Source of the DNA: Persicitalea sp964500445
GTDB taxonomy: Bacteria; Bacteroidota; Bacteroidia; Cytophagales; Spirosomataceae
NCBI GenBank assembly: GCA_964500445.1
Contig: CAZCOG010000002.1
Span: forward strand, 62,001 to 126,000
DNA: 64,000 nucleotides
Direction: 5' to 3'
Shown: piece after piece, positions 18,755-27,791 of the stretch
How the letters are laid out: each line of letters begins with the position of its first letter
Position numbering within the stretch: the stretch's first letter is position 1
The notes under the pieces: generated by a model
Database searches by the model: none
What the model was told of the DNA's origin: nothing
What the model saw: the letters and a program-made list of their open reading frames with translations, nothing else
Program-made: the position numbers and the translations under genes

Positions 18755-20701
18755 ATGAAACAGAACCGTCCGCTACAATTTTTACCAATCGTTCTGCTGC
18801 TGGCTACTTCGGTGGCCCTCGCGCAGGTACCTTCCGAAACCACCTCCACCTGGAAAGGCTTTGAAAAAATAGACTTCCCCTTTGAAAGTACCACCGCCTG
18901 GTACGTCAAACCCGCCAAAGCGCTGCCCGGCAATCCATGGGTATGGCGGGCGCATTTTCCTACCTGGCATACCGAGATGGATAGCATCCTGCTCAGCCGT
19001 GGTTTTTACGTGGCCTACATCAACACCAATGATCTGTTCGGGCACCCCAAAGCCATGCGTTTGTGGGATCAGTTTTACGACTACCTGACTACGAAGAAAG
19101 GCTTTGCGCCCAAGGTAGCCCTTGAAGGGGTGAGTCGGGGAGGACTATACGTCTACGGCTGGGCCAAGCGCAACCCGAGCAAGGTCAGCTGTATCTACGC
19201 GGAGGCGCCCGTCTGCGATCCCAAGAGCTGGCCGGGTGGCAAGGGTAAAAGCAAAGGTTCACTCGAGGATTGGCAGCGCTGGCTGAACCTCTACGGCCTG
19301 ACCGAAGAAACCGCCAAAGATTTTAAGGATATTCCACTCAACGATCTGGCGGGAATGGCCGCTTTCAAAATTCCGGTTCTGCATGTAATTAGTTTGCAAG
19401 ACAAGCTGGTACCTTCCGACGAAAATACGTTCCCGTTGATCGAAAACTACATCAAGCTGGGCGGTCCGGCGAGTGTGTATTCTATGAGTCGGGGCGAACA
19501 AACCCTCGAAGGCCATCATTTTCCCATTGAACATCCCGCCCGCTGGGCCGATTTTATCCAGGAGCGCAGCTATCCGGTGCAGAAGGTAATCAGCCGGGAT
19601 ACATACCTCGAACCCAACCGGGGAGTAGGTACCGCTCTGTCTGCTTTCAAGAACAAAAAAACAGGTACCGTGGCCTTTCTGGGTGGTTCGATCACGCACA
19701 ATCCCGGCTGGCGCAATAAGACGGAGCAGTACCTGCGGGAGCGGTTTCCCGATACCAAATTCACTTTCATCGCCGCCGGAATTCCGTCGCTGGGTAGTAC
19801 CCCGCACGCCTTCCGCTTTGGCCGTGATGTACTGGCGCAGGGTACCCCCGACCTGCTTTTTGTTGAAAGTGCGGTCAATGACCGGGGCAACGGCTTCAGC
19901 CGGGAAGCGCAGATTCGGGCGCTGGACGGTATCATGCGGCAAGCCTACGCCGCCAATCCGGCCATGAGTGTGGTACTGATGGCCTTTGCGGAGCCGTTCA
20001 AAAACGATGATTATGATCAGGGGAAAGAACCTGTGGAAGTAGCCGTTCACCGGGAAGTGGCCGAGCATTACGGTGCCGCATTCATTAACCTTGCGCAGGA
20101 AATCCACGACCGGATTGCGGCGGGTGAGCTTTCGTGGAAATACGATTTCAAGGACTTGCACCCCTCTCCCTACGGACAGGAACTCTACTATCAGTCGATC
20201 CGGGAACTGCTTGAAAAAACGGATTTGACCAAACTACCAGAGCCCACCGCCTTGCCCGCGCCGATGGATGCGTTTTCGTACAGCAAAGCACACTACGTAG
20301 CGTTGGAGGAGGCCGTACCTACCAAAGGCTTCAAGATCGATCCCGTCTGGGAACCGGACACGCCGCTGGCCACGCGGGCGGGTTTTGTGAAGGTACCCAT
20401 GCTGGTGGGGGAAGATATTGGCGATTCTTTTGAACTACCTTTTACCGGGCGCGGCGTAGGAATCGTCATCATTTCCGGCCCCGATGCGGGTACTTTATCG
20501 TACCGGATCGACGGAAAAAAAGCGCAGACGCTCGATCTTTTTACGCGGTGGAGTACCCAACTCCATTTGCCCTGGTACCTGATGCTGGCCGACACGCTCA
20601 AACCCGGCAAGCATACATTGAAAGTGACGATTACCGATACGAAGAATCCGGAAAGCACGGGTAGTGCCTGCCGGATCGTGTATTTTCTGGTGAATGAATA
20701 G
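18755..20701 (+). CDS. Secreted two-enzyme fusion: alpha/beta hydrolase plus SGNH esterase
   Basis: A 648-residue exported protein; the ATG at 18755 starts a clear signal peptide (KQNRPLQFLPIVLLLATSVALAQ), so the longer frame from 18707 was set aside. Residues about 25-280 form an alpha/beta hydrolase with nucleophile motif GVSRGG and late His in LEGHHFPIEHP. Residues about 310-500 form an SGNH/GDSL hydrolase with block I FLGGSITHN, the Asn of VNDRGNG and the closing DLHPSPYG (Asp and His). About 130 further residues form a beta-rich domain. Both halves keep their catalytic residues, which suggests a carbohydrate esterase acting on acylated polysaccharides. It follows the amidohydrolase gene on the same strand. 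Confidence 0.82.
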   Translation: MKQNRPLQFLPIVLLLATSVALAQVPSETTSTWKGFEKIDFPFESTTAWYVKPAKALPGNPWVWRAHFPTWHTEMDSILLSRGFYVAYINTNDLFGHPKAMRLWDQFYDYLTTKKGFAPKVALEGVSRGGLYVYGWAKRNPSKVSCIYAEAPVCDPKSWPGGKGKSKGSLEDWQRWLNLYGLTEETAKDFKDIPLNDLAGMAAFKIPVLHVISLQDKLVPSDENTFPLIENYIKLGGPASVYSMSRGEQTLEGHHFPIEHPARWADFIQERSYPVQKVISRDTYLEPNRGVGTALSAFKNKKTGTVAFLGGSITHNPGWRNKTEQYLRERFPDTKFTFIAAGIPSLGSTPHAFRFGRDVLAQGTPDLLFVESAVNDRGNGFSREAQIRALDGIMRQAYAANPAMSVVLMAFAEPFKNDDYDQGKEPVEVAVHREVAEHYGAAFINLAQEIHDRIAAGELSWKYDFKDLHPSPYGQELYYQSIRELLEKTDLTKLPEPTALPAPMDAFSYSKAHYVALEEAVPTKGFKIDPVWEPDTPLATRAGFVKVPMLVGEDIGDSFELPFTGRGVGIVIISGPDAGTLSYRIDGKKAQTLDLFTRWSTQLHLPWYLMLADTLKPGKHTLKVTITDTKNPESTGSACRIVYFLVNE

Positions 20702-20842
20702 CAAGAACTCAGTTCATTAACCAAACAGAATTAGGGCAGATGTTTTGCGATGAGTGAACTATGAGAAGGTTGTCGCATTTTGTGGGTAAATAGTCCGAAA
20801 CGCAAAAGGTAGAGAACGCAAATTTTCCCCTTTCTTTAATCT

Positions 20843-21853
20843 ATGAAATATACCCAAGATCGCCGAACATTTATCAAGTCAGCCACACTCGCAGGCTTCG
20901 GACTTTCCTATTCCAACCTTAGCGGCGGAGAAAACTCAGCAGCGGGTAAGCGCGTCGGCATTATCGGTCTCGATACCTCTCATAGCGTAGCTTTTACCAA
21001 AGTCCTCAATGCCGCCGAACCCAGTGCTGCCTACTTGGGCTACCGTGTGGTGGCTGCTTATCCGAAAGGTAGTCCTGACATAGAATCAAGTACCAAGCGC
21101 GTTCCGGAATACACAGATACCGTAAAAAACCTGGGTGTCGAGATTGTGAATTCTATCCCGGCTCTACTGGATAAAGTGGACGTGGTGTTACTGGAAACCA
21201 ACGATGGCCGTCCGCACCTTGAACAAGTACTTCCGGTGCTGAAAGCGGGCAAACGGGTATTTGTGGACAAGCCCATTGCGGGTTCGCTGGCGGATGCGGT
21301 CGCTATTTTCGCGGCCTCCAAACGCTACAACGTGCCACTTTTCTCGGCTTCGTCGCTGCGGTACATCAAGGGAGTACAGGATTTGGATAAAAGTACAGTA
21401 TTGGGCGCTGATACGTTCAGTCCGGCCACGCTGGAAAAGACGCACCCTGATTTATTCTGGTACGGTATCCACGGCGTCGAGACTTTATTTACGGTGATGG
21501 GAACAGGCTGCCAAAGTGTGAAACGCATCCATACCGATCTGACCGACATAGTGGTCGGTACCTGGGCTGATGGTCGTGTGGGTACTTTTCGGGGTACTCG
21601 CTCGGGTAAGCACGAATACGGCGGGACGGTTTTTACCCAAAACGGGAACGTGGTCCTCGGCCCTTACGCGGGCTACGAGCCATTGTTGCAGGAAATCGTG
21701 AAATTTTTTGAGAGCGGCAAACCGCCGGTTTCACCGCGGGAAACGCTGGAAATTTACGCCTTCATGGAAGCTGCCGACGAAAGCAAGCGTCAGGGCGGCG
21801 CGGCAGTGACGCTGGAAAGTGTATTGAAAAAGGCGCAATCGAAAAATAAATAA
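20843..21853 (+). CDS. Tat-exported Gfo/Idh/MocA-family oxidoreductase
   Basis: A 336-residue protein with a twin-arginine signal (DRRTFIKSATLAGFG). The Rossmann domain opens KRVGIIGLDTSHSVAF, and VFVDKPIAGSLADA contains DKP in place of the more usual EKP catalytic motif. The C-terminal half (about 150-330) is the alpha/beta domain that binds the sugar substrate; GIHGVETL is typical of a subgroup. Members oxidise or reduce sugars with bound NAD(P). Export of a folded cofactor-loaded enzyme fits the Tat signal. It is monocistronic and converges on rsgA. Confidence 0.85.
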   Translation: MKYTQDRRTFIKSATLAGFGLSYSNLSGGENSAAGKRVGIIGLDTSHSVAFTKVLNAAEPSAAYLGYRVVAAYPKGSPDIESSTKRVPEYTDTVKNLGVEIVNSIPALLDKVDVVLLETNDGRPHLEQVLPVLKAGKRVFVDKPIAGSLADAVAIFAASKRYNVPLFSASSLRYIKGVQDLDKSTVLGADTFSPATLEKTHPDLFWYGIHGVETLFTVMGTGCQSVKRIHTDLTDIVVGTWADGRVGTFRGTRSGKHEYGGTVFTQNGNVVLGPYAGYEPLLQEIVKFFESGKPPVSPRETLEIYAFMEAADESKRQGGAAVTLESVLKKAQSKNK

Positions 21854-21869
21854 ACTTTCCTTACTCCGG

Positions 21870-22796
21870 TTACCGCCGATTATCCTGTGCGCCTACCATG
21901 CTCAGGTAGCTGTCGAAACGGCTCATCGCGATTTCCCCTTCTTCCACGGCCTCCTTTACGGCGCAGCCGGGTTCATTGATGTGCAGGCAGTTATGGTACC
22001 GGCATTCATTGAGTAGTTCGCGCATTTCGGGGAAATAGTGACTTATTTCGGAGGCTTCAGTGTCGGCCAGACCCAACTCCTTAATACCGGGCGAGTCGAT
22101 GAGATAAGTGTCGGGAGCCAGTTCGAACATCTCGGCAAACGTAGTAGTATGTACTCCCTTATTGGCAAAGGAGGAAACCTCTTTCGTTCGCAGAGCCAGA
22201 TCGGGAGCGATGGCGTTGAGGAGAGATGATTTTCCAACGCCCGAATGGCCCGATAGTACCGATACTTTCCCCAGTAGCAAATCATTTACGTGGTCCAGCC
22301 CTTCGCCCGCGGTAGCGGTAGTAGCCAGACAGCGGTAGCCCAGGCTTTCGTAAAGGGCCATGAGTTCAGCCTGGAATTCGCGCATGGCGTTATCCAGAAG
22401 ATCCTGTTTATTAAAAATAAGTGCCGCCGGAATTCGGAAAGACTCTGCCGATACCAAAAAACGGTCGATAAATCCCAGTGAAGTACGCGGAAAGTAAAGT
22501 GTCACCACCAGAATGGCCTGATCCACATTAGCTGCCAGCAAATGTGCGTGGGCAGTTTTGTGCACCGATTGCCGGACAAGGTAGTTTTCACGCGGCAGAA
22601 TATCGACGATAATCCCTGTGTTCTCTGCTTCGTCTTCTATCTCGAACTCCACCCGGTCGCCCACCGCAATGGGATTGGTGACCTTGAAGCCCTTGATTTT
22701 GAACTTGCCTTTCAGGCGGCATTGCCACAAGTGGCCGTCGGGGTCCCGGACGTCATACCACGAACCTGTGGAGCGCATTACCAATCCTTGCTTCAA
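21870..22796 (-). CDS. rsgA: Ribosome small-subunit GTPase RsgA
   Basis: A 308-residue circularly permuted GTPase that checks 30S subunit maturation. Domain order is the RsgA one: N-terminal OB fold (about 1-70), then a GTPase domain with G4 (FNKQDLLD) ahead of G1 (GHSGVGKSSLLNAI) and G3 (DSPGIKELG), and a C-terminal zinc motif with Cys and His in ECRYHNCLHINEPGC. Length is standard. It acts in the cytoplasm. A spacer of about 250 nt separates it from the divergent ROK regulator gene. Confidence 0.95.
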   Translation of the reverse strand: MKQGLVMRSTGSWYDVRDPDGHLWQCRLKGKFKIKGFKVTNPIAVGDRVEFEIEDEAENTGIIVDILPRENYLVRQSVHKTAHAHLLAANVDQAILVVTLYFPRTSLGFIDRFLVSAESFRIPAALIFNKQDLLDNAMREFQAELMALYESLGYRCLATTATAGEGLDHVNDLLLGKVSVLSGHSGVGKSSLLNAIAPDLALRTKEVSSFANKGVHTTTFAEMFELAPDTYLIDSPGIKELGLADTEASEISHYFPEMRELLNECRYHNCLHINEPGCAVKEAVEEGEIAMSRFDSYLSMVGAQDNRR

Positions 22797-23005
22797 ATGA
22801 GTACTTTTGGGTTAGATGAAATGACGAAAGTAGTGAATTTAAGATAGAAGTTTCGGCTTGTTGGGCGGAATTCGGTGGCTGTTGTCATTTCATTGAGTAA
22901 AAAAGGCCCCTCTTTTTTCTTTGTGAACAAGATTCCTTTGCCGGATGATTACCTTAGCGTAAGTTTGATTTGCGCTGCATTTTTGATTATTGTGATTCCG
23001 CCAGG

Positions 23006-23019
23006 CGAAATTTATTTCG
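23006..23019. promoter_or_regulatory. Palindrome before the ROK regulator gene
   Basis: CGAAAT and ATTTCG face each other across TT, ending 24 nt before the ROK start codon. NagC/Mlc-type ROK repressors of Proteobacteria bind AT-rich sites with TTCG...CGAA half-sites, so an autoregulatory operator is plausible. The link is inference. Confidence 0.35.
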
Positions 23020-23043
23020 TTTCTATATTTTGCTAATTTCCTC

Positions 23044-24264
23044 ATGACCACTTCTTCCGCCGAAGCCAGTTCTGTTATCGACATTCGCCGTAATCGTCTA
23101 CGAAGTCAACTGATTCTTGAACTTTACCAACATGGCCAAACTTCGATCAACCGAATGGCTCGTCTCTTTCATGCCAGCATTCCGTCGGCGACGGGAATTG
23201 TCAACGATTTGATTAAGGAGGGCTGGATTCAGGAAACGGGTACCGGAGTCGCCAGGGCCGGACGCCCACCTGCTCTTTACGGGCTGAACACGCGTAAATA
23301 TTTCACGCTCATCCTCGATATTACGCGGCACGATACCCGGCTGGTCGTTTTTGACCTGGCCAACGAATTCATCGCCCAACGGCAAATCGATCTCAAACTC
23401 GATGATTCAGAAACATTTCTGGATGCACTAATCGAGGAAACAGGTACTTTCCTGAATACCCATAAACTCGACCATACCAATCTGTGGGGTATTGGAGTGT
23501 CAATGCCCGGCCTTATCAATGTTCAGAAGGGGACTAACCAAACCTACCCGCACCTGACAGGGGCTGACCTTTCCTTGGCCGCAAGGCTTGAAGCACAGTT
23601 TCAACTACCCGTGGTACTTATCAACGATACGCACGCGACTACCATCGGCGAACATCGCTTTGGTTTGGCCAAGGGCAAGAAGCACGTCTTGACGGTCAAT
23701 ATTGACTGGGGGGTGGGATTGGGCATTTTGCTCAATGGTGAAGTATTCAACGGAGCATCGGGCTTTGCGGGTGAGCTGGGCCATATTCAGGTACAGCCGG
23801 ATGGGCTGCTTTGCCACTGTGGAAAAATCGGCTGTCTGGACACGATCACTTCGGGTTTTGCCCTTATCCGGGAGGCGCAGGCGGGTATCGAAGCTGGCAG
23901 GAGCACTGTTTTACTTCAAGTGAAGGAAGAAAACGAGCCGCTGGACACGCACCATATTATCAGGGCAGCTCACAGCGGCGACGCTTTCTGCATTGAGCTG
24001 CTGGCTGACCTGGGAGCAGAGTTGGGCAAAGGCATAGCGACTGCGGTCCATATGTTCAATCCTGAGATTGTAATTATCACGGGCCTATTGGCCGAAGCCG
24101 GGCCATTCATCGCTGATCCCGTGAAGCAGGCGATCCATCAGTACTGCCTCTCTGATTTTAGGGATGCTCTTTCGTTGCGGGTTTCGCAGCTGGGCAGCAA
24201 AGCCCGGCAGTGGGGCATTCAGGTGCATCTGGTGGAGCAACTGGTAGCGCGCGAGTTTAGTTAA
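23044..24264 (+). CDS. ROK-family transcriptional regulator
   Basis: A 406-residue protein. Residues about 10-80 are a winged-helix DNA-binding domain (INRMARLFHASIPSATGIVN), typical of NagC/XylR regulators. Residues about 90-400 are the sugar-kinase-like ROK domain, with the zinc motif CHCGKIGCLDTI, a phosphate loop DWGVGLGIL and the sugar-binding GFAGELGHI. Such proteins repress sugar-uptake genes and respond to a sugar or amino sugar. No sugar operon lies next to it, so the target is unknown. Its last eight bases overlap the convergent waaA gene. A palindromic site lies just upstream. Confidence 0.88.
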   Translation: MTTSSAEASSVIDIRRNRLRSQLILELYQHGQTSINRMARLFHASIPSATGIVNDLIKEGWIQETGTGVARAGRPPALYGLNTRKYFTLILDITRHDTRLVVFDLANEFIAQRQIDLKLDDSETFLDALIEETGTFLNTHKLDHTNLWGIGVSMPGLINVQKGTNQTYPHLTGADLSLAARLEAQFQLPVVLINDTHATTIGEHRFGLAKGKKHVLTVNIDWGVGLGILLNGEVFNGASGFAGELGHIQVQPDGLLCHCGKIGCLDTITSGFALIREAQAGIEAGRSTVLLQVKEENEPLDTHHIIRAAHSGDAFCIELLADLGAELGKGIATAVHMFNPEIVIITGLLAEAGPFIADPVKQAIHQYCLSDFRDALSLRVSQLGSKARQWGIQVHLVEQLVAREFS

Positions 24265-25531
24265 CAGGGTATAAGAGCTTGGCCACTTGCTGCATCACAG
24301 CAGGGGTCGCGCCAACGCGGGTCTGGACGTAGGCGCGGTTGGTGGCTCCGCTTTTTTCCTGTGCAGGAGGGCTATTCAGGAGAAATTCCAATTTTTTTTG
24401 AAAATCTGAAGTGTTGCCGATCGCCCATGCGCCTTGCTGTTTGATGAGATCGACCGCCTCCTGAAATTTTTCAAAATTTTTATTCCCAAAAATAATAGGC
24501 AATCCAAAGGTAGCAGCTTCCAAAATGTTGTGCAGCCCAGCCCCGAAAGCGCCGCCAATGTAAGCCACTTGCCCGTAACGATACAGCGACGATAGCATCC
24601 CTATGTTATCGATGAGTAAATATTGGGCATTAGTATTATCAATCTGAAATCCCGCCGCCTGATAAGCCGAATACCGGAGCGTTTGTCCGTTCAGATTTTG
24701 CTCCCACCGGGCGAGTTCCGTTTCGTGGATTTCGTGCGGGGCAATGATGGCTTTCAGCGGTATTTTCAGGTGATTCAAAGCCGGGGCAATTACCGTCCGA
24801 TCAGCTTCCCAAGCCGAGCCTACGATCAGGCAAGGCTCATTTCCGACAAAAGCAGCAATTTCGGGTAAGTCGCGGGCAGCATCGGCAATCTGTCGCACCC
24901 GATCGAAGCGGGTATCGCCCGCCACGGTTACCTGGTTGATCCCTATGCTACCCAGCAGTCGGGCTGATTCATCATTTTGGACCAGAATATGGTCGAAGTA
25001 GCGCAGAAGCTCGATATAGAATTTTCCGTACGATTTAAAAAAAAGCTGATCAGGCCGGAAAATAGCCGAGAAAGACAGGATCGCCGCTCCGCTAAGACGG
25101 AGTTCACGCAGGTAGTTATACCAAAACTCGTACTTAATAAAAAAGGCCACGCGTGGGCGCAACAAGCTGACCAATTGCCGGGCATTGCCGGGCGTATCGC
25201 TGGGTAAGTAGGTTATAAAATCTGCTCCGGCATAGTTTTTTCGTACTTCGTAGCCCGACGGCGAGAAGAAAGTCAGAAAAATAAAATAGTCAGGATAACG
25301 GGCGCGAAACGCCTCCATCACCGGACGTCCCTGCTCGAATTCGCCGAGCGAAGCCGCATGAAACCAGGCTACCGGGCGATTCTGAACCAGTGGTGGCAGA
25401 TCGGCAAGAAGCCTGGATAAAAGGTTTTCCCTGCCATTTACCCACTGGCGGGCTTTGGGATGAAAAAGTGCTGCCAGACGCATCAGCAATGCATAAGCAC
25501 GAATAAATAAAGGGTATAATACAGTAAACAA
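24257..25531 (-). CDS. waaA: 3-deoxy-D-manno-octulosonate (Kdo) transferase
   Basis: A 424-residue GT30 glycosyltransferase that adds Kdo from CMP-Kdo to lipid A precursor at the inner membrane. An N-terminal membrane anchor (about 1-22) is followed by the first Rossmann domain with the signature VAWFHAASLGEFEQGRPV, in which Glu is the likely general base, and YEFWYNYL. The second domain holds SAWEADR, APHEIH and GGAFGAGLHNILEAATFGLP, the CMP-sugar site. Length fits the family. It indicates a Gram-negative lipopolysaccharide-containing cell. Confidence 0.93.
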   Translation of the reverse strand: MFTVLYPLFIRAYALLMRLAALFHPKARQWVNGRENLLSRLLADLPPLVQNRPVAWFHAASLGEFEQGRPVMEAFRARYPDYFIFLTFFSPSGYEVRKNYAGADFITYLPSDTPGNARQLVSLLRPRVAFFIKYEFWYNYLRELRLSGAAILSFSAIFRPDQLFFKSYGKFYIELLRYFDHILVQNDESARLLGSIGINQVTVAGDTRFDRVRQIADAARDLPEIAAFVGNEPCLIVGSAWEADRTVIAPALNHLKIPLKAIIAPHEIHETELARWEQNLNGQTLRYSAYQAAGFQIDNTNAQYLLIDNIGMLSSLYRYGQVAYIGGAFGAGLHNILEAATFGLPIIFGNKNFEKFQEAVDLIKQQGAWAIGNTSDFQKKLEFLLNSPPAQEKSGATNRAYVQTRVGATPAVMQQVAKLLYPVN

Positions 25532-25600
25532 AGAAGGCTAGTAAGATTTTTGCAAAGGTACCTATTCTTAATAATAACCATTCTCTAAACAGCAACTACC

Positions 25601-25939
25601 ATGAAAGCGCAACCAAACGAAGACGGCGGCTACGACACCATGACCGAGGCTCTTGCCGCCCTGGAAAAAAAAGGATATACCTGTAATTTTAACTTGTTAT
25701 CTGATGGCCTGGAACATAAAACGGAAGAGGAGGTTATTAAGCTCTCACCCGCAGAGTTCGATATTACGGAAATACACCGTTTCGAAGGAATGACAAATCC
25801 CTCAGACAATTCGGTTCTGTACGCAATTGAGTCGGAGGGGGGGCTGAAGGGGACTCTTGTCAATGCCTATGGTACTTACGCCGACGCCCTGTCGTCCGAA
25901 ATGATCAAAAAACTTGACACGAGGCACGTGAAGCAGTAG
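25601..25939 (+). CDS. Small conserved Bacteroidota protein of unknown function
   Basis: A 112-residue cytoplasmic protein beginning with a typical EDGGYDTMTEALAALEKKGY helix and containing the conserved core HRFEGMTNPSDNSVLYAIES followed by KGTLVNAYGTYADALS. I recall close relatives in Cytophagales that databases label phosphoribosylpyrophosphate synthetase, but the protein has none of the PRPP-synthetase motifs and is only a third of its length, so I do not use that name. It is acidic and probably a small two-layer domain. It stands between divergent waaA and ytxJ with its own spacing. Confidence 0.65.
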   Translation: MKAQPNEDGGYDTMTEALAALEKKGYTCNFNLLSDGLEHKTEEEVIKLSPAEFDITEIHRFEGMTNPSDNSVLYAIESEGGLKGTLVNAYGTYADALSSEMIKKLDTRHVKQ

Positions 25940-26074
25940 TGGTTGAACTGTTTATTTGTGGAGTTGTTTAGATGTTTGAAGATTGATGAACAAGGCTGTC
26001 CTGGAAAGTGAATCGAGGATTTTTCTTTCGTCAACTACACATTCAAAATATTGCACAATTACACGATAATAAAA

Positions 26075-26428
26075 ATGAATTGGCATCAACTTACCCAGGC
26101 TTCACAGCTTGAACAGATCAAAGAAGAATCACAGCAACATCCGGTACTTATTTTTAAGCACAGTACCCGCTGCAACATAAGCGCAACGGCCAAAGCGAGG
26201 CTCGAAAGAAAGTGGAATGACAATGAAGCGGGCGATTTGGCTCCTTACTACCTGGATCTGGTTGCATTACGATCTTTGTCCAATGAGGTAGCCGATACTT
26301 TTGGCGTTCGCCACGAATCGCCGCAGGTTTTACTTATTTCGAAGGGCAAATGCGTGTACGATGCGTCGCATTTTGACATCAGCTTCGATGCTATCAGCGA
26401 GCAGGCCAGCCGTATCGAATTCGCGTAA
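26075..26428 (+). CDS. ytxJ: Bacillithiol-system thioredoxin-like protein YtxJ
   Basis: A 117-residue thioredoxin-fold protein. The ATG at 26075 was chosen over 26051 because family members begin directly with MNWHQLT-like sequence. The active-site segment VLIFKHSTRCNIS holds a single Cys33, as in monothiol bacilliredoxins; a cis-Pro follows in HESPQVLLI. YtxJ proteins are thought to remove bacillithiol from oxidised proteins, so this organism probably makes bacillithiol. A bidirectional hairpin terminator follows immediately. Confidence 0.88.
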   Translation: MNWHQLTQASQLEQIKEESQQHPVLIFKHSTRCNISATAKARLERKWNDNEAGDLAPYYLDLVALRSLSNEVADTFGVRHESPQVLLISKGKCVYDASHFDISFDAISEQASRIEFA

Positions 26429-26438
26429 ATAAAGAAAC

Positions 26439-26484
26439 AAAGACGGGCGTAGTTGGAAATCATTTCCCGACCACGCCCGTCTTT
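26439..26484. terminator. Bidirectional terminator between ytxJ and osmC-type gene
   Basis: Twelve-base perfect arms AAAGACGGGCGT and ACGCCCGTCTTT enclose a 22-nt loop, with a T-run after the stem on the plus strand and A-run before it. It can end both convergent transcripts and overlaps slightly with the 3' end of the osmC-type gene. Confidence 0.8.
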
Positions 26485-26485
26485 T

Positions 26486-26914
26486 TTATGCTTCCTGGGC
26501 TACTTTCCAGGTAAAAACTACCGCTTGTACTACATCTGGATGCATACTGAGAGCCACCGGGCAGGTATGGGCAGCCCGCTCGAGTCTGGCGCGTTCTGCA
26601 TCAGATAATTCCCGATCCGTAAGCATTTTCATTTCTAGTTCTACACGGGCAATGCGGCGCGGGGCATCGGCGGACATTACCTTGGTGATTTCCATTTCGG
26701 AGCCTTGTAGTTCAAGACCATCGCGACGCGCAGCGATGCCCATAATTGTCATCATACAGCTGCCTAATGCCGCTGCTACGAGGTCAGTGGGCGAAAAAGC
26801 TTCTCCCTTACCCTGATTATCAGTGGGAGCGTCGGTGAGGATTTGGGTTCCGGATTGTAAGTGAATGGCCTGGGTACGTAATTCGCCCAGATAGTCGGTT
26901 TTTATCGTTGGCAT
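26486..26914 (-). CDS. OsmC/Ohr-family peroxide-handling protein
   Basis: A 142-residue cytoplasmic protein; the ATG at 26914 was preferred because the frame upstream to 26989 adds only a hydrophobic stretch not found in the family. The two redox cysteines of OsmC proteins are present: Cys53 in AALGSCMMT and Cys118 in AHTCPVALS. These proteins reduce organic hydroperoxides with thiol donors. Its position next to ytxJ, back to back with a shared terminator, fits a general thiol-stress theme. A large inverted repeat lies in the spacer upstream. Confidence 0.9.
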   Translation of the reverse strand: MPTIKTDYLGELRTQAIHLQSGTQILTDAPTDNQGKGEAFSPTDLVAAALGSCMMTIMGIAARRDGLELQGSEMEITKVMSADAPRRIARVELEMKMLTDRELSDAERARLERAAHTCPVALSMHPDVVQAVVFTWKVAQEA

Positions 26915-26975
26915 GAGTTTCTGATTGGTGAGAAGAACATAAAAATATAAAAAACCGTTAAGAAGGTACGTTATT

Positions 26976-27005
26976 AAATAGAGAAACAAACAAATTTCTC
27001 TATTT
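26976..27005. repeat. Perfect 11-bp inverted repeat in a divergent spacer
   Basis: Arms AAATAGAGAAA and TTTCTCTATTT are exact reverse complements around CAAACAAA. The element sits 61 nt before the osmC-type start and 36 nt before the secreted-protein start, where a shared operator would be expected. Being AT-rich and without a T-run it is a poor terminator. Confidence 0.6.
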
Positions 27006-27041
27006 TCACCCTTTGGAACACTTTTCTGGACAATTCATATT

Positions 27042-27791
27042 ATGCTGAATAAAAAAACTTTACTGCTTGGAAGCCTGTGCTTTATGCTTACGACCCTTGG
27101 CTGGGCGCAACGGCGCGGCCAACCGGATACCGACATCGAAACATATAACTCGTTATTTTCGGGCGGTGTGACTACCAACACTAACTCCGGTCTGCTGGGC
27201 GGTGCGGTGGTTCGTAGTTCCAAGGCTCTGCCGGGTACTCTCTTCGGCAAGCAGCAGTTTCGGTACCTGGCCCTGGAAGCGGTCAATGTGAAGCACCCCA
27301 AGGAATTTTCGTCACCGTATCCCGGTAATGGTTCCCGCTTGATTTATGGCAAGCAAAACTACCTCTTCGTGTTGCGCCCCGAATATGGCCGTGAACTTAT
27401 GTTCTACAACCGTCACTCCAACGAGGGAATTTCGATTAGCGGCATTTTGGCCGCCGGACCATCAATTGGTATCGAGAAGCCTTACTATGTTCAGCTCCAG
27501 CCCCGCGCGGGCGTAGTGACCTCAGTTCCGTACACGCCTGACCTGCCGGGCGATATCATTGGGGCGGGTAGCTTTTTTGCGGGCTTCGACAAAGCCAAGT
27601 TAGTACCTGGTCTGCATATTAAGGCGGCCCTCAGCTTTGAGTTGAGCGCCTTCCGTGAAAATATGACGGGAATCGAAATTGGCTTTATAACGGAAGCATT
27701 TTCCCGCGAAATCATCATCATGCCTCAGGCTCAGAACAGGAGCTTGTTCACTTCCGGCTTCGTAACATTGTATTACGGACTTAAGAAGTAG
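27042..27791 (+). CDS. Conserved secreted protein, probable outer-membrane barrel
   Basis: A 249-residue protein with a signal peptide (about 1-22, ending LGWAQ). The mature part begins with a Gly/Thr/Asn-rich stretch (FSGGVTTNTNSGLLGGAVVR) and then alternating strands such as KQQFRYLALEAVNVKHPKE, NYLFVLRPEYGRELMFYNR and PYYVQLQP, ending LFTSGFVTLYYGLKK with the aromatic-Lys pattern of outer-membrane strands. I recognise it as a Bacteroidota conserved hypothetical, but know no function. lipA follows 137 nt downstream on the same strand. Confidence 0.6.
   Translation: MLNKKTLLLGSLCFMLTTLGWAQRRGQPDTDIETYNSLFSGGVTTNTNSGLLGGAVVRSSKALPGTLFGKQQFRYLALEAVNVKHPKEFSSPYPGNGSRLIYGKQNYLFVLRPEYGRELMFYNRHSNEGISISGILAAGPSIGIEKPYYVQLQPRAGVVTSVPYTPDLPGDIIGAGSFFAGFDKAKLVPGLHIKAALSFELSAFRENMTGIEIGFITEAFSREIIIMPQAQNRSLFTSGFVTLYYGLKK

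Noticed and set aside
25601..25939. Phosphoribosylpyrophosphate synthetase
   Set aside because: A name I recall for relatives, but the protein is only 112 residues and has no PRPP-synthetase motif.
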